Shown: positions 30,040-38,699, numbered from the stretch's first letter. The stretch: 64,000 nt of DNA from Streptococcus respiraculi (GCF_003595525.1 NZ_CP022680.1:248001-312000); one strand, 5' to 3'. A program made the numbers and translations. Notes: generated from the sequence alone by a model not told the origin.

Positions 30040-31302
30040 TTGGAACTAAAAGGGATTAGTTATCTTAGATCTAAGCTGTCTTCGGTGAAGCAACGGGTGG
30101 ATTTGAGGTATAAGCAGTATGCGATGCAACATCAGGAGTCTCCGATAGGGATTACGATTCCAGCGGAGATTCGTAGGCAGTATCAGGCTGTTCTTGGTTG
30201 GTGTGCGAAGGGTGTGGATAGCTTGGCAGACAGGCTGGTCTTTCGTGAGTTTGCCAATGATGATTTTGAGGTGAATGACATCTTTCGGCAGAACAATCCG
30301 GATGTCTTTTTTGATAGTGTGGTTTTGTCTGCTTTGATTGGGGCTTGTAGTTTTGTCTATGTCTCAAAGGGAGAAGACGGTGAGCCTCGGTTACAGGTTA
30401 TTGAGGCAAGCAATGCGACGGGTATTCTTAGTCCGATTACGGGGTTGTTGACGGAAGGATATGCAGTCTTACAGCGTGATGAGTATGGTAGGCCTTTGCA
30501 AGAAGCCTACTTTACATCGGATTGGACGCTTTATATTCAGAATGGGAAGCATACTCCTGTCAAGAATGAGACTGGGGTTCCTTTGCTGGTGCCGATTATT
30601 CATCGTCCTGATGCGGTGCGTCCGTTTGGTCGTTCTCGGATTACGAGGGCTGGGATGTACTATCAGAGGTATGCGAAGCGTACGTTGGAGCGGGCTGATG
30701 TGACGGCGGAGTTTTATTCGTTTCCGCAGAAGTATGTTTTGGGGACGGATCCTGATATGGAGAAGTTGGATAAATGGCAGGCGACGGTTTCTAGTTTGTT
30801 GCAGTTTTCGAAGGACGAGGACGGGGACAAGCCAACGGTTGGTCAGTTTACGACTTCTAGCATGTCGCCTTTTACGGAGCAATTGCGGACGGCAGCGGCT
30901 GGTTTTGCGGGTGAAATGGGCTTGACCTTGGATGATTTGGGCTTTGTGTCGGATAATCCGTCATCGGTCGAGGCTATCAAGGCAAGTCATGAGAATTTGC
31001 GGTTGGCTGGTCGGAAGGCGCAACGGTCGCTCGGGTCTGGGTTGTTAAATGTGGCCTATGTGGCGGCGTGTTTGCGTGATGGATACCCTTATTTACGTAG
31101 CCAGTTCATGAAGTTGGTTCCGAAGTGGGAGCCGTTATTCGAAGCGGATGCGACAACCTTGACTATGCTGGGTGATGGTGTCATTAAAATCAATCAGTCC
31201 TTGCCTGGTTATATCACTGGGGAGACAATCCGTGATTTGACGGGTATTCGTGGGGATGAGTCGGCTGTGCCGGTGGTTCCCAAGGAGAAGGTAGATGAAT
31301 GA
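30040..31302 (+). CDS. Phage portal protein (SPP1 gp6-like)
   Basis: About 420 aa portal, the dodecameric ring at the head vertex through which DNA enters. Motifs: SSVKQRVDLRYKQYAMQHQ, LGWCAKGVDSLADRLVFREF, NPDVFFDSVVLSALIGACSFVYVS, RPFGRSRITRAGMYYQRYAKRTLERADV. The frame is open from 29842. TTG 30040 (after AAAGGA) yields the usual MELKGISYL-type start, while ATG 29899 also has AAAGGA but would translate a GC-rich hairpin. The end overlaps the MuF gene by 8 bp. Confidence 0.85.
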   Translation: MELKGISYLRSKLSSVKQRVDLRYKQYAMQHQESPIGITIPAEIRRQYQAVLGWCAKGVDSLADRLVFREFANDDFEVNDIFRQNNPDVFFDSVVLSALIGACSFVYVSKGEDGEPRLQVIEASNATGILSPITGLLTEGYAVLQRDEYGRPLQEAYFTSDWTLYIQNGKHTPVKNETGVPLLVPIIHRPDAVRPFGRSRITRAGMYYQRYAKRTLERADVTAEFYSFPQKYVLGTDPDMEKLDKWQATVSSLLQFSKDEDGDKPTVGQFTTSSMSPFTEQLRTAAAGFAGEMGLTLDDLGFVSDNPSSVEAIKASHENLRLAGRKAQRSLGSGLLNVAYVAACLRDGYPYLRSQFMKLVPKWEPLFEADATTLTMLGDGVIKINQSLPGYITGETIRDLTGIRGDESAVPVVPKEKVDE

Positions 31303-32521
31303 GGATATTGTACCGAACTTACTAGCGTCTATTCAGGCGGATTTTGAAAAGGCTTATGGCAAGAGTGAAGTGGTGGCGGCTGCTTTTGAGGCTTTGAAGG
31401 CTAAGCAAGCGACCTATAAGACGGTCAATGATTTGGCGATTGAGGTTGGCGAAATTTTGTCTGAGGCTCTGGGAGCTTCTCTAAGCGCCGATAAGTTGCC
31501 AGACGGTAAAATGTATTATAATATCGCGAAACGTTTGTTAGAGGAGACGCTGGGGCAGAATTTTGAGCTTGTCAGCGGTTATGCGAGAGATGTTCAGCAA
31601 TTGTTAAATGAAAAGGCTGGTTTGGGCTTAAAAGCGCAAGTGCCGTCTTTGAATCAAGATAAGATTGACGGCTTGGTCAATCGTTTGTCTACCGCAGATG
31701 ATTTCGAGAGTGTGAAATGGCTCTTGGGTGATCCAATTGTGACGTTTACGCAGGGGATTGTCGATGATGCTATTCAGGAAAATGTGGATTTTCATGCGAA
31801 AGTAGGGCTAAGTCCTAAGATTATCCGCAGGCATACGGGGCATTGTTGCGACTGGTGCCGGAATTTGGCAGGGGTCTACAATTATCCAGATGTACCTAAA
31901 GACGTGTATCGGAGGCATGGCAATTGTCGGTGTACTGTTGACTACAAAACAGGCGATGGTAAAAGGAAAAATGTTTGGTCAAAAAAATGGAGTAAAGAAA
32001 GCGCTGATGTCTTGGAACAGCGTAAGCAAATAAATAGGGATATTCGTGATAATAACCGCAAGGAAGATATCAAAGAATTTAAGAAAATTGTCGAGGTTTT
32101 AGGTGCTAAAAATGCTCCCATATCAGTAGCAAAATTTCAAGATTTGAAGTATAATGATGGTGAGGGATATGAGCGTTTAAAAGATAAGGTTTATATCCAA
32201 AAGAATTTCAATGATGGAACTTGGTTGGACAAAATTAATCCTGAAAAACAGGCTCGCCATATTCAGTCGACGGCAGGGGACGGTAAAAGTTACTTTTTTG
32301 ATAGTGTAGATATTAATGCCTTGTATGATAAATATAAAATGACAGGTAGTATTAGAGAATTAAGAAATGGTACTAAAAGTTCTGATGAGAAAGTTGATTT
32401 AATTGAAACTGGCTTAGTTGGTATTGATTTTTTCACTGGAAAACCTGTTAATGCAATGACAATTAAATATAGTAAAACAGGTGTACACTTAATACCAACT
32501 TACTATGAAAGGAGAGACTGA
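31295..32521 (+). CDS. MuF minor head protein fused to a type 50-like polymorphic toxin
   Basis: 408 aa. Residues 1-230 are a MuF/SPP1 gp7-type minor head protein: ILSEALGASLS, then RRHTGHCCDWCRNLAG (near 178) and DVYRRHGNCRCTVDY (near 200-215). After a linker, residues about 277-300 (KFQDLKYNDGEGYERLKDKV) are a pre-toxin segment. The last 110 residues (INPEKQARHIQST, KSYFFDS, TGLVGIDFFTG, TIKYSKTGVHLIPT) fit polymorphic toxin type 50. MuF toxins ride in the virion and are known from temperate phages of Firmicutes. The small gene that follows, overlapping by one base, is the likely immunity gene. Confidence 0.8.
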   Translation: MNEDIVPNLLASIQADFEKAYGKSEVVAAAFEALKAKQATYKTVNDLAIEVGEILSEALGASLSADKLPDGKMYYNIAKRLLEETLGQNFELVSGYARDVQQLLNEKAGLGLKAQVPSLNQDKIDGLVNRLSTADDFESVKWLLGDPIVTFTQGIVDDAIQENVDFHAKVGLSPKIIRRHTGHCCDWCRNLAGVYNYPDVPKDVYRRHGNCRCTVDYKTGDGKRKNVWSKKWSKESADVLEQRKQINRDIRDNNRKEDIKEFKKIVEVLGAKNAPISVAKFQDLKYNDGEGYERLKDKVYIQKNFNDGTWLDKINPEKQARHIQSTAGDGKSYFFDSVDINALYDKYKMTGSIRELRNGTKSSDEKVDLIETGLVGIDFFTGKPVNAMTIKYSKTGVHLIPTYYERRD

Positions 32522-32709
32522 TGGATTTAAAACAGTACAACAATAAGCAAGTCCAGATAACTGATGTAGATAATAAAATTTTTCAAGGTATTTGTATTTT
32601 TGAAGATAAAGACACATATGATGAAGAACAAGATGGTCTGTCAGTTAAGACAGGTTTTAAATGGGTTAAGATTTTTGAATCTGAAATCAAATCAATCGAA
32701 TTAGTATAA
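32521..32709 (+). CDS. LSM-like small protein, putative immunity
   Basis: 62 aa, all-beta: DLKQYNNKQVQITDVDNKIFQGICIFEDKD...VKIFESEIKSIELV resembles LSM/SH3-like barrels used as immunity proteins. The ATG overlaps the toxin stop by one base (TGATG). A terminator follows at once. Neutralisation of the toxin tip is inferred from position. Confidence 0.6.
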   Translation: MDLKQYNNKQVQITDVDNKIFQGICIFEDKDTYDEEQDGLSVKTGFKWVKIFESEIKSIELV

Positions 32710-32736
32710 GGCACTTAGCATAATCTAGGTGCTTTT
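32708..32736 (+). terminator. Terminator after the toxin/immunity pair
   Basis: GGCAC/GTGCTTTT hairpin, nearly identical to the terminator behind the orphan cassette (15493-15522). Confidence 0.6.
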
Positions 32737-32757
32737 CTTGTGCGCAAAGGAGGAAAA

Positions 32758-32895
32758 ATGTTATACACACTTTGGCAATTCGTTGCCTTTTTATTAGGTA
32801 TTATATTAGCTGTACTTCTACTGGGAGTTACAGCTGTTGTTATTATTGCAGTTGTAAAAGCTGTCTGTAAGGTAATGAGAGGAGAAAGATCATGA
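32758..32895 (+). CDS. Small phage membrane protein
   Basis: 45 aa, hydrophobic over most of its length (FVAFLLGIILAVLLLGVTAVVIIAVV). AAGGAGG precedes it and its stop overlaps the next start. Unknown function; odd in a head module. Confidence 0.5.
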   Translation: MLYTLWQFVAFLLGIILAVLLLGVTAVVIIAVVKAVCKVMRGERS

Positions 32896-33302
32896 ACAAA
32901 CGGATGAAAAAGAAGTGGTTGATACCACTTCTTGAAAAAAGAGTGGCAGACCTTGAACGCAAGAATGCAGGACTGTTAGCTCAAGTGACTTTGCTTACAG
33001 AAGCGCAGGTTTATACTATGAGTCGTGTAGAACGGCTTGAAGAACAAGTATCTAAAAACGCTGAGGGAACGAATAAGAACTGTGAGGAGTTACGAGCTGA
33101 AGTAGCTTCAAATACGAGCGCTATTTCAATTGCTAGTGAAGAAATCAAGGCTGGTTCTATCGCTTCAAATGGGAAAGCCATTGTGAAAGCTATCCAGAAG
33201 GTTGCCTTGGAGTCTGAAAAGATAAAGGGCAGTAAGTTGTTTTCTAAAAACGGCAAGACAATCTTAGATGTCTTGACTGGTAGATTGACGTTTAAAGAGT
33301 AA
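32892..33302 (+). CDS. Coiled-coil phage protein
   Basis: 136 aa: basic head (NKRMKKKWLIPLLEK), long coiled coil (about 15-100, LERKNAGLLAQVTLLTEAQ), and a C-terminal segment ISKNGKTILDVLTGRLTF-like. ATGA overlap with the membrane peptide. Possibly works with it at the membrane; unknown. Confidence 0.55.
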   Translation: MNKRMKKKWLIPLLEKRVADLERKNAGLLAQVTLLTEAQVYTMSRVERLEEQVSKNAEGTNKNCEELRAEVASNTSAISIASEEIKAGSIASNGKAIVKAIQKVALESEKIKGSKLFSKNGKTILDVLTGRLTFKE

Positions 33303-33402
33303 ATGGACACGGGCTAAAAGCTCGTTGTATCTTCATTTTGCCTAAAACGTGCTGAGGGCGTTAAAAGCTGCATGGTAGTTGATACGATTGAAAGGACAGG
33401 TT

Positions 33403-34821
33403 ATGGCTAGGATTAAGAAAAAACTTGGCAATCAAAATCCTACTCAATCGGTAATTCTTCCATATACTAAAAAGAAATCATTGTCAAAAGAGGCGGTGGA
33501 GATTTATGAGCGGACGGGCTTGTCTTGCTACGCTTGGCAGGTCAATCTTTTACGGCCAATCATGGCGGTAGATAAGTCTGGCTTGTGGGTACATCAGAAG
33601 TTTGGCTACTCGATTCCTCGGCGAAATGGGAAGTCGGAAATCCTCTATATGCTGGAGCTATGGGGCTTGGAGCATGGGTTGAATATTCTTCATACGGCTC
33701 ACCGTATCAGCACGTCGCATTCGTCTTTTGAGAAGGTCAAGCGTTATCTGGAAAAGATGGGCTATGTGGACGGGGAGGATTTTAATTCTATTCGTGCCAA
33801 AGGTCAAGAGCGCATTGAGCTTTACAAGTCTGGCGGTGTGGTGCAGTTCCGTACTAGGACTTCCAATGGGGGTCTTGGTGAGGGATTTGATTTGCTGATC
33901 ATTGATGAGGCTCAGGAATACACGACTGAGCAGGAATCTGCCCTCAAGTACACCGTGACAGATAGTGACAATCCGATGACAGTCATGTGTGGTACTCCGC
34001 CAACGCCAGTCTCAAGCGGGACAGTTTTCACCAAATACCGTAGCGCTTGTTTATTTGGGAAATCCAAGTATTCGGGCTGGGCTGAGTGGTCCGTTGATAC
34101 GGAAAGAGAGATTGACGATGTGGAGGCTTGGTATAATTCCAATCCTTCTATGGGCTACCACTTGAACGAACGGAAGATTGAGGCAGAGCTTGGCGAAGAT
34201 AAGCTAGACCACAATGTTCAGCGTTTGGGGTATTGGCCACAGTACAATCAAAAGTCTGCTATCTCTGAAACGGAGTGGGAATCCTTGAAGGTTTCTCATC
34301 TTCCTGCTTTTTCTGGTCCGTTATTTGTCGGCATCAAGTATGGTCAAGACGGTACGAATGTCGCTATGAGCGTGGCAGTACGGACGGAGGAAGGGCAGGT
34401 CTTTGTAGAGGTGATTGATTGTCAATCGGTCAGAAATGGCAATCAGTGGATGATCCATTTCTTGAAGAAGGCAAAAGTCGCTCAGATTGTCGTAGACGGG
34501 GCGAGCGGTCAGAAGATTTTAGATGATGAGTTGAAGGATTTTCGCATTAAAAATGTGATTCTGCCAACGGTCAAGGAAATCATTGTCGCTAATAGCATGT
34601 GGGAACAGGGGATTTATCAAAAGACCTTGTGTCACGCTGGTCAGCCGTCTTTGTCGAAGGTAGCGACTAACTGCGATAAGCGCAATATTGGCTCCAATGG
34701 TGGCTTTGGTTATCGTTCTCATTTTGATGATATGGACATTAGTCTTATGGATAGTGCTTTGCTTGCGCACTGGGCTTGTATGACAACAAAGCCGAAGAAA
34801 AAGCAAAAAGTTAGTTATTAA
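33403..34821 (+). CDS. Terminase large subunit
   Basis: 472-aa DNA-packaging motor. N-terminal ATPase: adenine-region SCYAWQVNLLRPIM, Walker A-type PRRNGKSE (near residue 73), Walker B LLIIDEAQE (near 166) and the coupling motif VMCGTPPTP. The C-terminal nuclease carries acidic residues IKYGQDGTN, VVDGASG and DDMDISLMDSALLAHW. ATG 33403 has AAAGGACAGG; an earlier in-frame ATG (33379) lacks a site. It lies downstream of portal and MuF rather than upstream. Confidence 0.88.
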   Translation: MARIKKKLGNQNPTQSVILPYTKKKSLSKEAVEIYERTGLSCYAWQVNLLRPIMAVDKSGLWVHQKFGYSIPRRNGKSEILYMLELWGLEHGLNILHTAHRISTSHSSFEKVKRYLEKMGYVDGEDFNSIRAKGQERIELYKSGGVVQFRTRTSNGGLGEGFDLLIIDEAQEYTTEQESALKYTVTDSDNPMTVMCGTPPTPVSSGTVFTKYRSACLFGKSKYSGWAEWSVDTEREIDDVEAWYNSNPSMGYHLNERKIEAELGEDKLDHNVQRLGYWPQYNQKSAISETEWESLKVSHLPAFSGPLFVGIKYGQDGTNVAMSVAVRTEEGQVFVEVIDCQSVRNGNQWMIHFLKKAKVAQIVVDGASGQKILDDELKDFRIKNVILPTVKEIIVANSMWEQGIYQKTLCHAGQPSLSKVATNCDKRNIGSNGGFGYRSHFDDMDISLMDSALLAHWACMTTKPKKKQKVSY

Positions 34822-34895
34822 GAGGGCGCTGTTAGGCGTTTTTTTAATGCTTGAAATTACCGAACGCACGGGAAATGCGGAGAAAGGAGACAGAT

Positions 34896-35357
34896 ATGTC
34901 TGAATTTAAAACGATTGAAACACAGGAAGAATTGGATCGTATTGTGGAAACACGCTTGGCGCGCCAAAAAGAGCGGTTTGCGGATTATGACCAATTGAAA
35001 GACCGTGTGAAGGAATTGGAAACGGAAAACGTGGGCTTGAAATCAGCTTTGGAGACTTCTAAGCAGGAATCGGCTTCATCTAGCAAGCAGATTGAGGAAT
35101 TAGAGGGGAAGGTGGCAGGTTATGAAACAACGGCGCTACGGACTCGGATTGCTCTTCAAAATGGCTTGCCGTATGATTTGGCGGATCGCTTACAGGGAAG
35201 TGACGAGGCGGAATTGACAGCTGATGCGGAGCGGTTGGCTGGATTTTTGAAAACAACAGAACCAGTGCCACCGTTGAAGGATATTGAGCCAGCACCAACA
35301 GAAGGAAAAACGGGTTGGCATCAATTGCTTAATGGATTAAATAACAAAGGAGAATAA
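34896..35357 (+). CDS. Capsid scaffolding protein (DUF4355-like)
   Basis: 153 aa: FKTIETQEELDRIVETRLARQKERFADY followed by a coiled coil and an acidic, proline-rich C-terminus (VPPLKDIEPAPTEG). This layout is that of phage scaffold proteins. ATG 34896 follows AAAGGAG; the frame upstream to 34851 has no site. It ends 2 bp before the capsid gene. Confidence 0.8.
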   Translation: MSEFKTIETQEELDRIVETRLARQKERFADYDQLKDRVKELETENVGLKSALETSKQESASSSKQIEELEGKVAGYETTALRTRIALQNGLPYDLADRLQGSDEAELTADAERLAGFLKTTEPVPPLKDIEPAPTEGKTGWHQLLNGLNNKGE

Positions 35358-35359
35358 CT

Positions 35360-36256
35360 ATGTCAGATTCACTTAAACAAGGAACACTTTACACACCAGA
35401 CCTCATTACCGATTTGATTTCAAAAGTGCAGGGTAGCTCTGTACTCGCTAAGTTAGCAAATCAGACACCGATTCCATTTGCAGGGGTTGAACAATTTGTT
35501 TTCAATCTGGAAGGCAATGCACAGATTGTTGGAGAAGGCGAGCAAAAAGGCGCTGGTAAGGCGACTATGGCAAGCAAGGTTATCAAACCGCTCAAATTTG
35601 TTTATCAGGCTCGTATTACAGATGAGTTCAAGAATGCGACAACAGAAAAACAAATTGCCTACATGCAAGCCTTCAATGATGGTTTTGCGAAGATTATTGC
35701 TCGTAGTTTTGACCTTGCAGCTCTACACGGACTTGAACCAAAGACCATGACAGATGCGTCATTTAAGGCTACCAACTCGTTTGATGGGGTCATTGATGGC
35801 AATGTCGTGACGTTTAGCGCTGACAAAATCGAAGACAATATTGAGTCTGCAGTTGCTGCTATCACTGCTAAAGGCGGTGAGGTGACAGGTTTAGCCCTTT
35901 CACCAACAGCGGGTCAAGCCTTGGCTAAAATCAAGGTGAATGGCGTGGCTCAGTATCCAGAATTCCGATTTGGTCAAAATCCAGATAGTTTCTATGGCAT
36001 GAAGTCAGATGTCAATAAGAATCTTACGACTACTGGTGGTACTGCGAAGAAAGACCATGTGATTGTCGGGGATTTCCAAAATCGTTTCAAGTGGGGTTAT
36101 GCTGAAAATATCCCACTTGAAATCATTGAGTACGGAGATCCAGACCAAACGGGTCGCGACTTGAAAGCCTATAATGAAATATGCTTGCGTACAGAGGTCT
36201 TTATCGGTTGGGGTATTCTTGATAAGGATTCATTTGCTCGTGTAGAGGAGGCATAG
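35360..36256 (+). CDS. Major capsid protein (HK97 fold type)
   Basis: 298 aa. TPDLITDLISKVQGSSVLAKLANQTPIPF, then EGEQKGAGKATMASKVIKPLKFVYQARITDEF and a C-terminal NIPLEIIEYGDPDQTGRDLKAYNEICLRTEVFIGWGI are typical of HK97-type capsid proteins of streptococcal siphoviruses. AAAGGAG precedes the ATG. Confidence 0.9.
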   Translation: MSDSLKQGTLYTPDLITDLISKVQGSSVLAKLANQTPIPFAGVEQFVFNLEGNAQIVGEGEQKGAGKATMASKVIKPLKFVYQARITDEFKNATTEKQIAYMQAFNDGFAKIIARSFDLAALHGLEPKTMTDASFKATNSFDGVIDGNVVTFSADKIEDNIESAVAAITAKGGEVTGLALSPTAGQALAKIKVNGVAQYPEFRFGQNPDSFYGMKSDVNKNLTTTGGTAKKDHVIVGDFQNRFKWGYAENIPLEIIEYGDPDQTGRDLKAYNEICLRTEVFIGWGILDKDSFARVEEA

Positions 36257-36257
36257 G

Positions 36258-36479
36258 ATGAAATATCAAGACAAGAAGACGGGAGCTGTTGTTCTTTGTG
36301 ATAGTATCTTGTCTGGGGATTGGGTTTTGGTGGACGAGAGTGAGAAGGTGGCTTCTCACTCGTCTTCTGACTTGACGGTTTCTGAGATGAAAGCTGTTTT
36401 GGAACAGTTGGGCATTGCTTACCACCCAAAGGCTAAGAAATCGGAAATCTTGGCCTTGTATGAAGAACATGCTGTGTAG
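36258..36479 (+). CDS. HeH/LEM-domain head protein
   Basis: 73 aa. The C-terminal SDLTVSEMKAVLEQLGIAYHPKAKKSEILALYEEH is a HeH/LEM (SAP-like) helix-extended-loop-helix often placed after the capsid gene. Two bases after the capsid stop, so translationally coupled. Confidence 0.75.
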   Translation: MKYQDKKTGAVVLCDSILSGDWVLVDESEKVASHSSSDLTVSEMKAVLEQLGIAYHPKAKKSEILALYEEHAV

Positions 36480-36487
36480 AGATTGCC

Positions 36488-36545
36488 ATTCTAGGGCGTT
36501 TTCAGCTGATTGGGTGACTAGTTATGCGCGAAAACGCCGTAGAAT
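36488..36545. promoter_or_regulatory. Long inverted repeat between head genes
   Basis: 16-bp arms (36488-36503, 36530-36545) with one mismatch, core GGCGTTTTC/GAAAACGCC, 26-nt loop, no T-run. The second arm ends about 12 bp before the connector's Shine-Dalgarno. May process or attenuate the capsid mRNA. Confidence 0.6.
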
Positions 36546-36566
36546 CAAGGTTTGAAAGGAGTTTTG

Positions 36567-36962
36567 ATGGACATTTTTGCAACAAAAGATGACTTGGAGC
36601 TGATGTGGCGTTCTCTGAAATTCGATGAGGAGGAGAGGGCAGAAGCCTTGTTAAAGGTGGTTTCTGATTCGCTACGAGTTGAAGCTGAGAAAGTTGGGAA
36701 AGACTTGGACAAGATGGCAGAGGAGCGACCTTCGTATGCAACGGTCTTGAAATCTGTTACGGTGGACATTGTGGCTAGGACCTTGATGACTTCGACAGAC
36801 CAAGAACCGATGACGCAAGTCGCAGAGAGTGCTATGGGGTATTCGTGGAGTGGTTCTTATCTAGTACCTGGTGGCGGTCTTTTTATCAAGGATTCAGAAT
36901 TGAAGCGCCTTGGACTGAAAAAGCAGAGATATGGGGTGATTGACATCTATGGGACATCTTAA
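36567..36962 (+). CDS. Head-tail connector (Gp19/Gp15/Gp42-like)
   Basis: 131 aa: IFATKDDLELMWRSLKFDEEERAEALLKVVSDSLR and QVAESAMGYSWSGSYLVPGGGLFIKDSELKRLG fit the phage Gp19/Gp15/Gp42 head-completion family. AAAGGAG before ATG 36567. Confidence 0.8.
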   Translation: MDIFATKDDLELMWRSLKFDEEERAEALLKVVSDSLRVEAEKVGKDLDKMAEERPSYATVLKSVTVDIVARTLMTSTDQEPMTQVAESAMGYSWSGSYLVPGGGLFIKDSELKRLGLKKQRYGVIDIYGTS

Positions 36963-37287
36963 AGGAATACCTGTTGTTTTAATTGACAAGGTAGAGGCTG
37001 GTCGTGATCCATTTGGTAAAATCACTTATCAAGATAAGGAAGTTACGGTGGAAAATGTATTGGTTGCTCCGACTGATTCGGAGAATGTCATCAATCAGCT
37101 CAATCTGACTGGCAAGAAGGCTATCTATACGCTTGGTATTCCCAAAGGTGATCAGCATGATTGGGAGGACAAGGAAGTCCGCTTTTTCAATCAACGCTGG
37201 CGGACTTTTGGGATTCCGCTAGAAGGGATTGAAGCTATGATTCCCTTGTCTTGGAACAAGAAAGTGATGGTAGAGCGCTATGAGTAA
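36949..37287 (+). CDS. Putative minor capsid / head closure protein 1
   Basis: 112 aa with the minor-capsid-1 pattern (IPVVLIDKVEAGRDPFGKITYQDKEVTVENVLVAPT, HDWEDKEVRFFNQRWRTFGIP). Overlaps both neighbours. First of three small joining genes. Confidence 0.78.
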   Translation: MGHLKGIPVVLIDKVEAGRDPFGKITYQDKEVTVENVLVAPTDSENVINQLNLTGKKAIYTLGIPKGDQHDWEDKEVRFFNQRWRTFGIPLEGIEAMIPLSWNKKVMVERYE

Positions 37288-37516
37288 GATGCGATTTGAG
37301 CTCAATCGTAAGGGAGTTGCTGACTTGATGAAATCGGCTGAGATGCAGACGGTTTTACAGCAGGAGGCAACAGCCATTCGAAACCGATGTGGTGATGGCT
37401 ATGAGCAGGACATCTATGTCGGTAAAAATCGTGCGAATGCCATGGTTAGTGCTGAGAGTTTTAAAGCTCGGAAAGATAACTCGAAAAATAATACGTTACT
37501 AAAGGCGGTGCATTAA
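37280..37516 (+). CDS. Minor capsid protein 2-like
   Basis: 78 aa: ELNRKGVADLMKSAEMQTVLQQEATAIRNRCGDGY, then KNRANAMVSAESFKARKDN. Matches the HK97 gp10-like/minor-capsid-2 group; joins head and tail. Confidence 0.75.
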   Translation: MSKMRFELNRKGVADLMKSAEMQTVLQQEATAIRNRCGDGYEQDIYVGKNRANAMVSAESFKARKDNSKNNTLLKAVH

Positions 37517-37852
37517 ATGATTGAAGTTGTGATAAAAGACTATCTTGACGGTCATTTAGATGTACCGTCTTTTTTTGAACATGAAGGTAAGATGCCTTCA
37601 ACATACGTCTTGATAGAGAAAACGAGTGGAAGAATGCAAAATCAGCTAAAATCAGCAACCTTTGCTTTTCAAAGCTATGCTCCGTCGATGTATGAAGCAG
37701 CGTTATTAAATGAACAGGTCAAAACGGCGGTAGACAGGCTCGTAGAGCTAGATACTATCAGCGGGGTTCATTTGAATAGCGATTATAACTTTACAGATAC
37801 AGCCATGAAGGCTTATCGTTATCAGGCTGTTTTTGATATTAACTATTACTAG
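37517..37852 (+). CDS. Tail completion protein (minor capsid 3-like)
   Basis: 111 aa: YLDGHLDVPSFFEHEGKMPSTYVLIEKTSGRMQNQLKSATFAFQSYA, typical of phage tail terminator/minor capsid 3 proteins. Start directly follows the previous stop. Confidence 0.75.
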   Translation: MIEVVIKDYLDGHLDVPSFFEHEGKMPSTYVLIEKTSGRMQNQLKSATFAFQSYAPSMYEAALLNEQVKTAVDRLVELDTISGVHLNSDYNFTDTAMKAYRYQAVFDINYY

Positions 37853-37863
37853 GAGGAAATCAA

Positions 37864-38433
37864 ATGTCAAATGCAACAAATGTAACGGCTGCAAAGCCGA
37901 AAGTTGGTGGTGCGATTTATTCTGCACCACTCGGAACTAAATTGCCTACGAATGCAACAAGTAAGCTAGATGCAGCTTTTGTCGCTTTAGGCTATGTGTC
38001 AGAAGATGGCGCTACAAACTCAAATTCTCCTTCAAGCGAAAACATTAAGGCTTGGGGAGGGGATACGGTCAACTCTGTTCAGACAGAAAAAGAAGATACC
38101 TTTTCTTATACGTTGATTGAGGCATTGAATGTCGATGTGCTGAAAGAAGTGTATGGTAATGAGAATGTTTCTGGTGATTTATCAACTGGAATTACCATTA
38201 CAGCCAACTCAAAAGAATTGAAGGAACACTGTATCATCATTGAAATGCTTTTGAAGGGCGGAGCCATGAAACGGATCGTGCTACCGTGTGCAAAGGTTTC
38301 TGAAGTAGGTGAAATCAGCTATAAAGATGGTGAAAATGTCGGCTATGAAATAACAATACAGGCTTTGCCGGACGAACATGAAAACACTCACTATGAGTAT
38401 ATTCAAGCGGCTAAACCAACGGTGGGAGGATAA
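37864..38433 (+). CDS. Major tail tube protein
   Basis: 189 aa: AAKPKVGGAIYSAPLGTKLPT, GYVSEDGATNSNSPSSENIKAWGG and ETNIQALPDEH-like C-terminus identify a siphovirus tail tube subunit. The motif AAKP(K/T)VGG occurs at both ends. AGGAGG precedes the ATG. Confidence 0.85.
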   Translation: MSNATNVTAAKPKVGGAIYSAPLGTKLPTNATSKLDAAFVALGYVSEDGATNSNSPSSENIKAWGGDTVNSVQTEKEDTFSYTLIEALNVDVLKEVYGNENVSGDLSTGITITANSKELKEHCIIIEMLLKGGAMKRIVLPCAKVSEVGEISYKDGENVGYEITIQALPDEHENTHYEYIQAAKPTVGG

Positions 38434-38435
38434 GC

Positions 38436-38699
38436 ATGTTAAAAGGAACAACGGAATCAGGATTTTCATTTGAAATTAGTGAAGAGCGCTTGGATAACTA
38501 TGAATTGTTAGAAGCAATGGCAGAGGTGGACGATAATCCTCTGCTTTATTCTAAAGTTGTCAAATTGCTACTGGGTGATGAACAGGCTAAAAAGCTGAAG
38601 GAGCATTTGCGCAATGAGAATGGGTTTATCCCAAACGCTTTGATTGGTAACGAGATTAGAGATATTTTCGAGTCGGTCAAAGAATTAAAAAACTCTTAG
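38436..38699 (+). CDS. Tail assembly chaperone, short form (gpG-like)
   Basis: 87 aa; LDNYELLEAMAEVDDNPLLYSKVVKLLLGDEQAKKLKEHL matches gpG-type chaperones that coat the tape measure. Its last codons read TTA AAA AAC, a slippery A-AAA-AAC site that lets ribosomes enter the next frame. Confidence 0.8.
   Translation: MLKGTTESGFSFEISEERLDNYELLEAMAEVDDNPLLYSKVVKLLLGDEQAKKLKEHLRNENGFIPNALIGNEIRDIFESVKELKNS

Noticed and set aside
30461..30882. Overlapping sense and antisense open frames inside the portal gene
   Set aside because: Arg-rich products typical of out-of-frame reading; the portal frame has clear family motifs.
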